From JBJMQS01 sp045802605 (GTDB lineage: Bacteria > Planctomycetota > Planctomycetia > Gemmatales > Gemmataceae), in contig JBJMQS010000035.1 in assembly GCA_045802605.1 (NCBI GenBank), positions 15,233 through 79,232 of the forward strand: a DNA stretch of 64,000 bases, written 5' to 3'. The position numbers were made by a program, and so were the translations under genes. Positions within the stretch are counted from its first letter, which is position 1; each line of letters starts with the position of its first letter. Positions 33,690 to 43,233 of the stretch are shown piece by piece. The notes under the pieces were generated by a model that saw nothing but the letters and a program-made list of their open reading frames with translations, searched no databases and was not told where the DNA came from.

Positions 33690-34605
33690 ATCGCCCCGCC
33701 CATTCGACTTGTTGTTGAACGAATCGCGCCCAAGTCCAGCCGGCTTCTTCCACCGCACGATACATGCCGGTGTCCGGAGTCATTTCCGGATTGGGGTTCA
33801 CATCCAAAACGCGCGGCACGCCGGCAGAGTCCAAGCGAACATCCATGCGGAGGTAGCCGCGGCCGTCGACAATCTGCCAAGACTTGCGAACGACGGCGAT
33901 CATGGTTTCTCGTAACGCTGGTTCAATCACCGAATCGTATTTCAGTTGCGAGTTTTTGTACTCGGCACAGTTCTCGTCCCACTTGGCCGCGTACGTGAGC
34001 AACTGCAAACCATTCTCGAAGATGGTCTCACCAAACGAGAAATGCTCCGGTACCTCTTGGCCCCACATGGCGATCGCAAACTCGCGGCCAGGCAGAAATT
34101 CTTCGACGACTACTGGGCTGGTAAATCGTCTTCGGATGTCCGCCAATGCCGCGGCATCCGCACAAACGCAATCAACATCGATGCCGGCTGAGCCGTCTTC
34201 GTCGGCCGGCTTGATGACGCAGGGAAAGAAGCCATCGCGCGGCACTGGCACGCCGGCCGCTGCAAGGACCGCCTTCGTGCGGTCCTTGCGGCGACAGAGC
34301 GCCAGCGTTTCACTGCCGCAGCCTGTGAAGGGAATGCCCTGCCATTCGAAGAGCGCGGCGATTTGCGGTTCTCGATTGGGCCGGCCGAGCGGCGCTTCGC
34401 AGAGATTGAAAATCACATCGGGCTTATGATCGGCGAGAACGGAAAGAACCTCGCGCGGTTGTCCGTAGATGCCGACCGTGACCGCGTCGGGCAAACCCGC
34501 GGCGATGGCGGTGGCGGCGGCGCCCAGATCAAATTCGTTGGCAGTGCGGCCGGGCGGTAAATGTTTTGGGGTCAAAGTGTGCAGGACGAGGACCTTCATG
34601 GTCAT
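33679..34605 (-). CDS. ATP-grasp ligase, D-Ala-D-Ala ligase-like
   Basis: 308 residues from ATG 34605 (or 34599). It shows the ATP-grasp fold: FNLCEAPLGR, GIPFTGCGSETLALCRRKDR, FPCVIKPADEDGSAGID (ATP Lys), VVVEEFLPGREFAIA and DVNPNPEMTP with Mg-binding Asp/Asn. This is the first of three related ATP-grasp genes in the window. It is not a clear Ddl because the peptidoglycan signatures are loose. It overlaps DUF3109 by 11 bp and follows the VOC gene by 7 bp, so it is an operon member. The substrate is unknown. Confidence 0.82.
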   Translation of the reverse strand: MTMKVLVLHTLTPKHLPPGRTANEFDLGAAATAIAAGLPDAVTVGIYGQPREVLSVLADHKPDVIFNLCEAPLGRPNREPQIAALFEWQGIPFTGCGSETLALCRRKDRTKAVLAAAGVPVPRDGFFPCVIKPADEDGSAGIDVDCVCADAAALADIRRRFTSPVVVEEFLPGREFAIAMWGQEVPEHFSFGETIFENGLQLLTYAAKWDENCAEYKNSQLKYDSVIEPALRETMIAVVRKSWQIVDGRGYLRMDVRLDSAGVPRVLDVNPNPEMTPDTGMYRAVEEAGWTWARFVQQQVEWAGRYGD

Positions 34606-34612
34606 AGTCTCG

Positions 34613-34978
34613 CTAGCCGCGGCGCAAGTCACTGACTGAGAACACTAAGCCATCCGGGTCAACATATTGCGCGATGCGGGTGCCGAACGTCTCTTTGGGC
34701 TCTTGCACGCAGGAGACTTTGTTCGCTTGCATTCGTTTGTGAAACTCGTCGATGTTCGCAACGCTCAAACCCGGCCGGCAGCGGCCCGGCGGCTCCAAAC
34801 CCGCCTCGGCCTTTTCGGCTTTTGTATTGGTCGCATGGAGCGCGAGCGTCGCGCCTTCGGTCGCGAACTCCGTCCACCCAGGCGATTGGAATTTGAGCGG
34901 CAGGCCCAGCACGTCACGGTAAAAGGTCACGGACCGATTCATGTCGCTGACGAAAACAATGGCGTAGTTGATTCGCAT
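34613..34978 (-). CDS. VOC (glyoxalase/bleomycin resistance) superfamily protein
   Basis: 121 residues from ATG 34978. The paired beta-alpha-beta-beta-beta layout is visible: INYAIVFVSDMNRSVTFYRDVLG at the N-terminus, FATEGATLALH mid-protein, and IAQYVDPDGLVFSVSD at the end. Metal ligands fitting VOC enzymes are not all clear, so the reaction is open (glyoxalase-like, dioxygenase-like or antibiotic-binding). It lies 7 bp upstream of the ATP-grasp gene. Confidence 0.85.
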   Translation of the reverse strand: MRINYAIVFVSDMNRSVTFYRDVLGLPLKFQSPGWTEFATEGATLALHATNTKAEKAEAGLEPPGRCRPGLSVANIDEFHKRMQANKVSCVQEPKETFGTRIAQYVDPDGLVFSVSDLRRG

Positions 34979-35018
34979 GTCAAACCCCGTAATGTCGCGC
35001 GACTCATGAGCCAACAGA

Positions 35019-35483
35019 TCAATTGGGACTCACCCGATTGAGCACGAAGGCGTTGTATTTGCTCCAAACATTGTCGCCCGGACCATCAAAAATGCGCTTT
35101 TCACACCAACCATACAGGAGCAACTCAGACCCATTCCACGCAAATGGAAATGAATTTTCTCCAAGTGTAGGATGATCGCGGCTCCACTTACCTCCAAGTC
35201 CCTTCTGGCGAATCACTTCGCCAATGTATGCGGCGAAAGACAAAGCAATACCATGCAACCCTGATTCGTCCCGCGTTTTCGTGAATTCTTCGTTGATTTT
35301 CCCCAGAATGGATTCAACTTGCTGTACCGACGAGTCTGTGTAGTCCAAAGTCACTCCGAAAGACGTTGCAACGTTGTGAGCGGATCTGTTCATTTTCTCC
35401 ATCATTGCTTTAAGGTCATCCGACGAAGAGGATGCCTTTCTCTTGCCGAGCCAAAGACAGATTGTGTCCCAAATTGTGCCCAT
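35019..35483 (-). CDS. hypothetical protein
   Basis: 154 residues, no signal peptide. Helix-rich with a central IALSFAAYIGEVIRQKGLGG segment and a C-terminal WNGSELLLYGWCEKRIFDG. Such patterns occur in DUF families linked to polymorphic toxin immunity and in DUF3806-like proteins, but I do not assign either. It lies between the MacA-like gene and the VOC gene on the same strand. Confidence 0.55.
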   Translation of the reverse strand: MGTIWDTICLWLGKRKASSSSDDLKAMMEKMNRSAHNVATSFGVTLDYTDSSVQQVESILGKINEEFTKTRDESGLHGIALSFAAYIGEVIRQKGLGGKWSRDHPTLGENSFPFAWNGSELLLYGWCEKRIFDGPGDNVWSKYNAFVLNRVSPN

Positions 35484-35502
35484 GATTGTTAGCCCGCTCT
35501 GC

Positions 35503-36753
35503 TTACTTCACGGCCGTTCCTTCCACCCCTGTCACCACCGCCTGGCCATCGGACAAATCCCCACCAACTATTTCCGCAAATTGATTTTCCGACAATCCGA
35601 GTGTCACCTTCGCGGCCTTCAGTTGTTCACCTTCGACGAGCCACAGCACACGCTTGCGACGTTTGAGGGCCAGGTCGGACTTCTCGGTGGCCGAACGCTG
35701 CGGGGCGGATTCCTGCTCGGAGACTGGTGTCTCGATGAAGTGTTTGTCTTCTGGCCTGACGAGATGTACGGGCGGCACGAAGCGCAACGCGGCCATCGGC
35801 ACACGCAGCACGCCCTCCTTGCCCTCGATCTGGAATGAAATATTCGCGGTCATCCCGGGCATCAATTTTAGGTCCGGGTTCGCCGCCTCGATGACCACGG
35901 GATAAGTCACCACGTTTTGCGTTGTCGTCGCGGCTTTGCGAATCTGGAAAATCTTGCCGGGGAAGAGATCGCCGGGATACGCATCGACGGTGAACTTCAC
36001 TTCTTTGCCGCGTTCTTGCGCGGTGCGGATCAAACCGATGTCCGCCTCATCGACCGAGGCGAAGACATACATGTGTTTCTCCATGTCCGGCGCGACGATG
36101 AACATCTCTGGCGTCTGAAACGACGCCGCCACGGTCTGGCCCGGATCGACTTTGCGCTCGATCACCATGCCATCAACCGGGCTGCGGATCTCGGTATAGC
36201 TCAGGTTGGCCTCGGAGTTCTTCAGCGTTGCCTCGGCTTGGAGGATCGACGCCTTGGCGAGCTCAACCTGGGCTTCGAGCGTGATGCGGGTGTAAACGTA
36301 CTGGTCCATCTCAGTGCCGGAGAGATACTCCTTGTTGACTGCAGCGAGCTTGCGGGCACGCTCTTCGTTATTCTTCGCTTGTTGCAACAGTGCTTCGACG
36401 CGGCTGAGTTCCGCTTTTTGAGTGGAGAGCTGGGCGCGGTCGCGATCGACGGCGGCCTGCCAGAGCCGCGGGTCGATCCGCGCGAGCAGATCGTCTTTCT
36501 TCACCACGCTGTTGAAATCGACGTTGATCTCGGCAATGGGTCCGGAGACAAATGCACCCACCGAGACGGAGCGCACCGGCTTCACGGTGCCGGTGGAGTT
36601 GACCACCGTCTCGATTCGGCCTTTGCTGATCTGGGCCGTCGTGAATTTCGGGGCGGAGCGATGCTGCCACCAGGTCGAAAGCGGTACGCCGATGCCGGCC
36701 AACACGACTGTGATGCCACCAAGAATCAAGAACCAACGGATTAATCGCCGCAT
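35503..36753 (-). CDS. HlyD/MacA-family membrane fusion adaptor
   Basis: 416 residues from ATG 36753. One N-terminal helix (RWFLILGGITVVLAGIGV) anchors it. The periplasmic part has the split biotinyl-lipoyl domain (RIETVVNSTGTVKPVRSVSVGA and IRSPVDGMVIERKVDPGQTV), a long coiled-coil hairpin (QLSTQKAELSRVEALLQQA...) and a beta-barrel and MP domain. This is the adaptor of MacAB- or RND-type exporters. A MacB-like permease lies 2.4 kb downstream on the same strand, after five unrelated genes. No outer-membrane factor is nearby. Confidence 0.9.
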   Translation of the reverse strand: MRRLIRWFLILGGITVVLAGIGVPLSTWWQHRSAPKFTTAQISKGRIETVVNSTGTVKPVRSVSVGAFVSGPIAEINVDFNSVVKKDDLLARIDPRLWQAAVDRDRAQLSTQKAELSRVEALLQQAKNNEERARKLAAVNKEYLSGTEMDQYVYTRITLEAQVELAKASILQAEATLKNSEANLSYTEIRSPVDGMVIERKVDPGQTVAASFQTPEMFIVAPDMEKHMYVFASVDEADIGLIRTAQERGKEVKFTVDAYPGDLFPGKIFQIRKAATTTQNVVTYPVVIEAANPDLKLMPGMTANISFQIEGKEGVLRVPMAALRFVPPVHLVRPEDKHFIETPVSEQESAPQRSATEKSDLALKRRKRVLWLVEGEQLKAAKVTLGLSENQFAEIVGGDLSDGQAVVTGVEGTAVK

Positions 36754-36827
36754 GGGGAAATGATAGCAGACCTTAAGCTGTGAGCCTGCAACAGGCGGAA
36801 TTCGCGCAAAATGCAGGTTATTACTTG

Positions 36828-37130
36828 CTAGTCGCCGCCAATTTTCGTTCCGCTCCAGACTCCGCCTTCGGGGTACATATCGTCGCCATAAGTCCATTGG
36901 CCGGAAAATTGCTCGCCGTTGCGCTGCAAGATCAAAACGAAATCACCCCAGGTCGCACCGTGGCTGTTGGCGGCCTGCTGATTCCATTTGCCGGTGGCGC
37001 GATTCCCGCCGACGACGCCTTCGATTTCGCCGCCGAGATTGCCGTACGTCCCGTAGACTTGGTCACCCTCAATTTCGATGTTCAATTGGCCGTAATTGGT
37101 CTGCCAGGTGCCCGCGAAGCCGCTTGCCAT
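36828..37130 (-). CDS. small beta-rich protein of unknown function
   Basis: 100 residues from ATG 37130, with GGAGAC 4 bases before it. Repeated short beta strands (GTWQTNYGQLNIEIEG, GTYGNLGGEIEGVVG, GKWNQQAA, GQWTYGDD) indicate a small beta-barrel or lipocalin-like sheet. No signal peptide. An in-frame extension upstream is rejected because the ribosome site fixes the start. It is just downstream of pdeM. Confidence 0.55.
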   Translation of the reverse strand: MASGFAGTWQTNYGQLNIEIEGDQVYGTYGNLGGEIEGVVGGNRATGKWNQQAANSHGATWGDFVLILQRNGEQFSGQWTYGDDMYPEGGVWSGTKIGGD

Positions 37131-37228
37131 GACCGTCTCCTCATCGTTGTCCCAGTATCCTGGGCTACGAATATTAGTAATACGGCCCAACCGCCCAGGG
37201 AGATTTGTTTGTTTTTTGGGCGGTGCGG

Positions 37229-37894
37229 TCATCTCATCGGAAGCGGCACCACTTCATCCTTCGCAATTGCAAAGCAGCGGTCACCCGGCTGCAAGGCGAC
37301 ATCGCCACGACCGGTGAAATCGCCAAACGAGGGTAACACTCCCACGCCGGCCCCGAACCAAAAGCACGGCAACCACAATCGCTCCTGCGTCGCGGCCCGC
37401 AATCGGATGGCCGGGTGAAGATGGCCGGCCAATGTGTAATAGCTCTCCGTTGGTTGCGGATGGTGGCGAAAGGCGAACGGCTCTTCCAGAAATGCCTCAT
37501 TCACCACCGTCATCGCCCACTCGCCCGGAGGGTCGCCGGAACGGCGATCATGATTGCCGCGAACGAGCGTGATGTGAAGCGATCGATGGGCGTCGCGCCA
37601 GAAGGTGACCGCAGTGTCGTGCTCGTCCGACCGGCCGGCTCGGGCGTGAAATAGATCGCCGAGGATCAGTATTCGGTCGACTTGCACTTGCGCTAACACA
37701 TCGTCGAGGCGATTCAGCGACCCCGCCGTGGTCCCACCGGGCACTGGTACAGACGCCTTGCGAAACGCGGCGGCCTTGCCCCAATGCACATCGGCGATGA
37801 CCAGCGTCTTTCGTCGCGGCCAGTAAAGCGCACGTTCGGGCAGTAGCTGCACCGTCTCGCCGGCTAACTCGCACTCCATGGCACCGAAAGTCAT
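37229..37894 (-). CDS. pdeM: ligase-associated metallophosphoesterase PdeM
   Basis: 221 residues with the calcineurin-like metallophosphoesterase motifs in order: DVHWGK (D-x-H), GDLFHARAG, RGNHD, and GHLHP. PdeM is the nuclease or phosphoesterase member of the ligase-associated DNA damage response operon. Its ATG overlaps the Lhr-type helicase stop by 4 bases (37891-37894), which is clear evidence of co-translation. Confidence 0.93.
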   Translation of the reverse strand: MTFGAMECELAGETVQLLPERALYWPRRKTLVIADVHWGKAAAFRKASVPVPGGTTAGSLNRLDDVLAQVQVDRILILGDLFHARAGRSDEHDTAVTFWRDAHRSLHITLVRGNHDRRSGDPPGEWAMTVVNEAFLEEPFAFRHHPQPTESYYTLAGHLHPAIRLRAATQERLWLPCFWFGAGVGVLPSFGDFTGRGDVALQPGDRCFAIAKDEVVPLPMR

Positions 37895-40341
37895 GCGCTT
37901 CTCCGCTTGTGCAGCGCGCGATCGGCCGCGCGGTCGAGCGTCACCTGCATGCGCTTGACGCGATCCGCGAGGGATTCATTACTAATCGTCGAACGCCAGC
38001 GCTCGACGAAGAGGGGAAAGCCGAGCGGCGTCGGGCGGGGGACATCGACCAAGACGACTCGGCTCGAATTCAGACGTGCGAGGGTCGCACCGAGGCAGGA
38101 GATTTCCAGTTGCTTCTGCAGCACTTCGCCCTGCGCCTGTTGCAGCAACAAGTTGTCGGGATCGTAATTGGTAAACACATCGTAGAAGAGGCTTGCCGAC
38201 GCTTGCAGATGTCGCGCCGAGGTCTTCGAGCCCGGGTAGCCGGGAAAGATCAGCCCGGCCACGCGGGCGATTTCGCGGAAGTGCCGGCGGGCCAATTCGC
38301 CGGCGTTCATGCTGGCGAGAATGTCGTCGGCCAATGATGACGGGCTGAACAGCTCGTTGATGTTGTCGAGCGTCAATGGCTTCGCGGCTAAGAGCTCGAA
38401 GCCATAGTCGTTGCATGAGATAGTGACGGAGTTCGGCTCCACCCGCGTGAGGCGATAAGTGATGAGCGCAGCCAGGCCCTCGTGGACGAGCCGACCCTCG
38501 AAAGGGTACACGAAAAGATGAAACCCGCTGCGCGTCTGCAGCCGCTCGATCAAGACTTGATCTCGGGCCGGAAGCTGAGACCACTGGGCTTGCAGTTCCA
38601 AAAGCGGGCGCACGGCAGACATTTCCGGCCCAACAAATATGCCGTGACGAGCGCTATCCACTTGCTCTCGCACCGCGGCCGCGAGTTGCGTAGAGAGCGG
38701 CATGCGGCTGCCCATCCAGCGAGCAATGGGTCCGCCCGCCTTGCGGGCTTTGCGTACCCAGACCGTGCCCTCGCGCACGAATGCCAACTGCAGTTGATGT
38801 CCCGCAAAGATGAATGAGTCACCTGGCCGCAATCTCGCGGCGAACGATTCCTCGACGGTGCCGAGCCGGCCTCCTCGCAGGTAGCGGACCTCGAGCGCGG
38901 AATCGCCGAGGATAGTGCCGATGGCGAGACGATGGCGATGGGCAATCTTCCGATCCGTGACTCGATACTCGCCGTCCACGAGCGTGACTCGGCGAAAATC
39001 GGGATACGCCGCCAGCGATGAGCCGCCGCGGGTCACGAAATCGAGCGCCCAAGTCCATTCAATGTCGGTGAGATCGCGATAAGCATAGGTTGTTCGCACC
39101 TCGTCACGTAGTTCATCGGATTTGAAACCGCCGCCGAGCGCGACTGTGACCATGTGCTGCGTCAGCACATCGAGCGGCCGGCTCAATGCCGCTCGGCCTT
39201 CGATTTGCCCCGCCTCGGCGGCCGTGCGTGCCGCGGCGAATTCCACCAGTTCCAATGCATGGGCCGGCACGCAGGTCACCCGGCTCACCGCACCAGGCTG
39301 ATGCCCACTGCGACCGGCGCGTTGTAACAATCGAGCGATGCCCTTCGGGCTGCCGACTTGCAAGACCCGATCGACCGGCGAGAAATCGACTCCCAGATCC
39401 AAACTCGACGTGCAAACCACGCAGCGCCATCGGCCCGCCCGCAATCCGTCTTCGACTTCTGTGCGGGTGTCGTGAGCGAGGGAGCCGTGGTGAATCGCCA
39501 GTTGATCTGTCCACTCTGGACAGGCGAGTAGCAACGATTGATACCACGCTTCGGCTTGAAGCCGGGTGTTGGTGAAAAGCAGAGCGGTCCGGACCTCACG
39601 CAATTGCTCTACCACTTGCGGAACCATCGACAGACCGCGGTGACCGGCCCACGAGAATCGCTCGATGCGTTCTGGCAAGAGTGTGTCGATGACGATGGAC
39701 TTGGGCACATGCCCGCGGACAAGCCGGGCGGGGCGACCTTGGCCGACCAGCGTGGCCATCGCTTCGGCAAGATTCCCGAGCGTTGCCGATAGGCCCCAGG
39801 TCCGTAAATTGGGCCGCCAGTGGCGCAAGCGGGCGAGCGCCAATTCGGTCTGCACGCCGCGTTTGCTCGACATTAACTCGTGCCATTCATCGACGACCAC
39901 GCAGCGAAGCTCGGCGTACAAATCAGCCGCTTCCGGCCGGGTAAGAAATAACGTCAAACTCTCGGGCGTGGTCACGAGTGCATCAGGCAATTGCTTGCGT
40001 TGCCGGGCGCGACTCGCCGCCGTGGTGTCGCCGGTGCGGGTTTCAACTGTCCACGGAACGCCCAGGGCCGACAGCGGGGCTTGCAATGTCGCGGCCGTGT
40101 CGGCCGCAAGCGCCCGCAACGGCGTGATCCACAGGACGCGTAGGCCATTGCTTTTGGCTGGTTCGGCGAGCCATTCCTGCACCGGCCCGAGCCAGGCGGC
40201 GTAACTTTTACCAGTGCCTGTCGCCGAGTGAATGAGTCCGCTCTCGCCGGCGGCGTAAGCGTCCCACACTTCGCGCTGGAACTGGAACGGTGTCCAGCCC
40301 TTGGCGTCGAACCAAGCCTCGACTCTTTGGCGTGGCGTCAC
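37891..40341 (-). CDS. ligase-associated Lhr-type DEXH-box DNA helicase
   Basis: 816 residues. Helicase motifs: Walker A SATGTGKS (about residue 40), DEWHEL (DEXH box) and SATLGN in domain 1, and LQVGSPKGIARLLQRAGRSGHQPG with QRAGRSGH (motif VI) in domain 2. The C-terminal winged-helix and DUF4145-like region (ATG-associated) follows. This is Lhr-Core, a 3'-to-5' translocating ATPase acting with DNA ligase, exonuclease and PdeM in repair. Overlaps the ligase stop and the pdeM start by 4 bases each. Confidence 0.93.
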   Translation of the reverse strand: MTPRQRVEAWFDAKGWTPFQFQREVWDAYAAGESGLIHSATGTGKSYAAWLGPVQEWLAEPAKSNGLRVLWITPLRALAADTAATLQAPLSALGVPWTVETRTGDTTAASRARQRKQLPDALVTTPESLTLFLTRPEAADLYAELRCVVVDEWHELMSSKRGVQTELALARLRHWRPNLRTWGLSATLGNLAEAMATLVGQGRPARLVRGHVPKSIVIDTLLPERIERFSWAGHRGLSMVPQVVEQLREVRTALLFTNTRLQAEAWYQSLLLACPEWTDQLAIHHGSLAHDTRTEVEDGLRAGRWRCVVCTSSLDLGVDFSPVDRVLQVGSPKGIARLLQRAGRSGHQPGAVSRVTCVPAHALELVEFAAARTAAEAGQIEGRAALSRPLDVLTQHMVTVALGGGFKSDELRDEVRTTYAYRDLTDIEWTWALDFVTRGGSSLAAYPDFRRVTLVDGEYRVTDRKIAHRHRLAIGTILGDSALEVRYLRGGRLGTVEESFAARLRPGDSFIFAGHQLQLAFVREGTVWVRKARKAGGPIARWMGSRMPLSTQLAAAVREQVDSARHGIFVGPEMSAVRPLLELQAQWSQLPARDQVLIERLQTRSGFHLFVYPFEGRLVHEGLAALITYRLTRVEPNSVTISCNDYGFELLAAKPLTLDNINELFSPSSLADDILASMNAGELARRHFREIARVAGLIFPGYPGSKTSARHLQASASLFYDVFTNYDPDNLLLQQAQGEVLQKQLEISCLGATLARLNSSRVVLVDVPRPTPLGFPLFVERWRSTISNESLADRVKRMQVTLDRAADRALHKRRSA

Positions 40342-41933
40342 GTCGGCACCTCGGGGATGAGGGCCCGCAAAGTTTCGACGTAATCCGCCTCGTCCGCTTT
40401 CTTGTCGGTCCGCCAGCGGAGCATGCGCGGGAAGCGCACGGCGACGCCCGATTTGTGCCGAGTCGAGCGCTGGATACCTTCGAAGCCAAGTTCGAACACG
40501 AGTTCGGGCCGGACAGTTCGCACGGGGCCAAACTTCTCGACCGTGTGCGAGCGCACGAATGAATCTACCTGGCGGATTTCCTCATCCGTCAGACCCGAGT
40601 AGGCTTTGGCGACCGGCACGAGCTTGCCGTGATCCCACAGGCCGAAGGTGTAATCGGTGTACAGCCCGGCTCGTTTGCCGTTGCCGCGCTGGGCGTAGAT
40701 CAGCACGGCATCGATGGTGAATGGATTCACTTTCCACTTCCACCAGTCGCCGCGTTGCCGTCCCACTCGGTATGGGGAGGCATGCCGTTTGAGCATCATG
40801 CCTTCCACGCGGCGACTGCGGCTCTCGGCCCGCACCAAAGCGAGAGCTTCCCACGTCGGCTCAGTGGCGAGCGGCGAAAGCAATAAGCGTGGGTCATTGG
40901 CCGTGTCGATGATGTCTTCGAGCGCGGCCCGCCGCTTTTCCAATGGCCAGGAGCGGACGTCCGTGCCTTCGTGTTCCAGCAAGTCGTACGTCATCAAAAT
41001 AACCGGCACCTCTTCGAGGATCTTCTTGCCGAGCACCTTGCGGCCAATGCGCCGCTGCAGATAACCAAAGGGCAGCACGGCACCGTTGAGCCAGGGCAAT
41101 AGCTCGCCATCGAGAACCGTGCCCTCGGGCAACGTCGTCGCGGCCATCATGATTTCCGGATATCGGTCCGTCACCAATTCTTCGCCGCGCGACCAGAGAA
41201 AGACTTGGCCGCCACGGCGAATCAGTTGGGCGCGGATGCCGTCCCACTTCCATTCGACCTGCCAGTCGCTCCGTTCGCCTAATGACTCCGGAGAATCCTC
41301 CAGCGGGTGGGCCAAGAAGAACGGATAGGGTCGGCCAATGTCCGCGTCGCTCGACTCGGTGGCGATGAGCGACGTGTAAAACTCCGGCGTCGGCTCCCAA
41401 TCGCCCATCAGCCGGTGCGCGACTGTGGCAGCATCAATGCCACCGGCCTTAGCGAGGCCTCGGATGACCAGCGCTTGCGACACGCCAACGCGGAACGCCC
41501 CTGTAATGAGTTTGTTCCAGACGAATCGCTGCGGCCGATCGAGCTCGGCCCAGGCTTTGAGCAGCGCCGATCGCTGTTCCGCTTCCGGCATGGTTCGCAA
41601 AGGAAGTAACCGTTCTTCCACCCAATAGCGCAACGGTCGATCATCGGGCTGTGGCGGGTCGGGCAAGACCAGCGTGATCGTCTCGGCAACGTCTCCCACC
41701 GAGTGATAGCTCTCTTCGAATAGCCAATCGGGAATGCCGGCCGCTTCGATGGCCCACATCCACATTCGCCGTGAAGGAATCACCTGCCGTGGTTTGCGGC
41801 CAATCAAGAAATAGACCGCCCACGCGGCATCGCTAGATGGGGCGGCGGCGAAATAGCGCGTCAGCGCGGCAACCTTCGCCGAGGTGCGATTGGTCTCGTC
41901 GAGGGCGGCATAGAGCTCGGCGAAGGCTTTCAT
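40338..41933 (-). CDS. ATP-dependent DNA ligase of the ligase-associated repair operon
   Basis: 531 residues. Nucleotidyl Lys about residue 231 in VEWKWDGIRAQL; further motifs VDGELLPW (as VLDGELLPW), EGMMLKR and WWKWKVNPFTID, which ends the OB-fold part. N-terminal DNA-binding domain about residues 1-200. This ligase type is distinct from LigD and is found with Lhr-Core, PdeM and an SNM1-like exonuclease. Overlaps both the upstream exonuclease and downstream helicase genes by 4 bases. Confidence 0.93.
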   Translation of the reverse strand: MKAFAELYAALDETNRTSAKVAALTRYFAAAPSSDAAWAVYFLIGRKPRQVIPSRRMWMWAIEAAGIPDWLFEESYHSVGDVAETITLVLPDPPQPDDRPLRYWVEERLLPLRTMPEAEQRSALLKAWAELDRPQRFVWNKLITGAFRVGVSQALVIRGLAKAGGIDAATVAHRLMGDWEPTPEFYTSLIATESSDADIGRPYPFFLAHPLEDSPESLGERSDWQVEWKWDGIRAQLIRRGGQVFLWSRGEELVTDRYPEIMMAATTLPEGTVLDGELLPWLNGAVLPFGYLQRRIGRKVLGKKILEEVPVILMTYDLLEHEGTDVRSWPLEKRRAALEDIIDTANDPRLLLSPLATEPTWEALALVRAESRSRRVEGMMLKRHASPYRVGRQRGDWWKWKVNPFTIDAVLIYAQRGNGKRAGLYTDYTFGLWDHGKLVPVAKAYSGLTDEEIRQVDSFVRSHTVEKFGPVRTVRPELVFELGFEGIQRSTRHKSGVAVRFPRMLRWRTDKKADEADYVETLRALIPEVPT

Positions 41934-42955
41934 GCGGCCTCCTCCGGCTCATCCAGCATATCGTCCCGCTCGCCCTCGAACTGGGTGCGAACGGTGGTAG
42001 CCTCGATGCCATGTTCGGTCAGCCAGCGGGCCAGTGCGTCGCTGTAGCCATGAGTGACCCAGACGCGCTCGGCGCCGGTCGCCGCAATGGCTGACTGCAG
42101 TCCGGGCCAATCTGCGTGATCAGACAACACGAAGCCGCGATCGACGGCCCGGCGCCGGCGAAAGCCGCGCACCTGCATCCAACCCGAGAGGTAACCTGTC
42201 GACGGGCCGCCGAACCGCCGCAACCAGGGCGAGCCCTGCGCCGATGGCGGGGCGACAATCATTGCGCCGGCCCAGGTCGTGCCTTTGGGCATATCGATCG
42301 CCGAGCGAGTCTCGGGCAGAGCCACGCCCGCGTCACGATAGACTTGCGTCAGGCGCTCGACGGCGCCATGCGTGTAGATGGGGCCGATGGCTGGGTCGAG
42401 CCCGGCGAGCAACCGTTGTGCTTTGCCAAGCGCGTAGGCGAAGAGCATACTCGCTTCACCGGCATCGAGGTTGGCACGCCACCATGCATTGATGGCTGCG
42501 AAGATCTCGCGCTCGGATCGCCAACGATAGATCGGCAAACCGAACGTGGATTCGCTGACAAACAGATCGCAGCGGATTGGCTCGAAGGCCGTGCAGGTCG
42601 GATCGAGCTCGACTTTGTAATCTCCGGAGACGACGCACACTTCGCCGCGATGTTCGAGCCGCACCTGCGCTGACCCCAGCACATGGCCAGCCGGATGGAG
42701 GGAGAGGCGCACGCCGTTGACGTCAATCGATTCGCCATAATCGAGCGATTGAATATTGGCATCATGTCCCATGCGATATCGCAGGACGCCGACGCCAGGT
42801 TTCGCGGCGAGATATTCCCGCGAACCGGGCCGGGCATGATCGGCATGAGCGTGGGTAATGACCGCACGATCGACCGGCTCCCAAGGGTCGATGAAGAAGC
42901 CGCCCGCGGGGCAAAACAGGCCACAATCCGTCCGTTGGAGCAGTTCACTTGGCAC
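41930..42955 (-). CDS. ligase-associated metallo-beta-lactamase-fold exonuclease
   Basis: 341 residues in the MBL/beta-CASP fold. THAHADHARPG gives the HxHxDH metal motif (about residues 34-40). VVSGDYKVELD and FVSESTFGLP follow, and FVLSDHADW near the C-terminus carries a conserved DH. It is the first gene of the ligase-associated DNA damage operon, in which it acts as an exonuclease. The stop overlaps the ligase start by 4 bases. The 278-bp upstream region contains a family F palindrome. Confidence 0.92.
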   Translation of the reverse strand: MPSELLQRTDCGLFCPAGGFFIDPWEPVDRAVITHAHADHARPGSREYLAAKPGVGVLRYRMGHDANIQSLDYGESIDVNGVRLSLHPAGHVLGSAQVRLEHRGEVCVVSGDYKVELDPTCTAFEPIRCDLFVSESTFGLPIYRWRSEREIFAAINAWWRANLDAGEASMLFAYALGKAQRLLAGLDPAIGPIYTHGAVERLTQVYRDAGVALPETRSAIDMPKGTTWAGAMIVAPPSAQGSPWLRRFGGPSTGYLSGWMQVRGFRRRRAVDRGFVLSDHADWPGLQSAIAATGAERVWVTHGYSDALARWLTEHGIEATTVRTQFEGERDDMLDEPEEAA

Positions 42956-43093
42956 AGGATCACAAAGTGCGAATCGAATGCCGAAATAAACCGCAGAACC
43001 CGTAAGAGGTTATGCCTGATCAAGTGAAAGCCGGCACAATCGGCGGAGATTAGCGGCGAGGAAAAGCGTAGGCTATATTTCCTCGTGGTTTTT

Positions 43094-43228
43094 CCTCGTT
43101 CCCAAGCTCTGCTTGGGAACGCACTGACGCGAAGCTCCGCTTTGCCCAGAGACTCCGCCCCTTTGCCAAAACGAACGCGAAGCAGAGCTTCGCGGACTTG
43201 CGTTCCCAAGCAGAGCTTGGGAACGAGG
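43094..43228. repeat. compound palindromic repeat, family F (CGTTCCCAAGCTCTGCTTGG)
   Basis: Two short palindromes (CGTTCCCAAGCTCTGCTTGGGAACG at each end) bracket a larger inverted repeat (CGAAGCTCCGC and complement). The element sits in the divergent gap between the exonuclease gene and the acyltransferase-like gene and ends 5 bp before that ATG (43234). Confidence 0.9.
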
Positions 43229-43233
43229 ATGAT

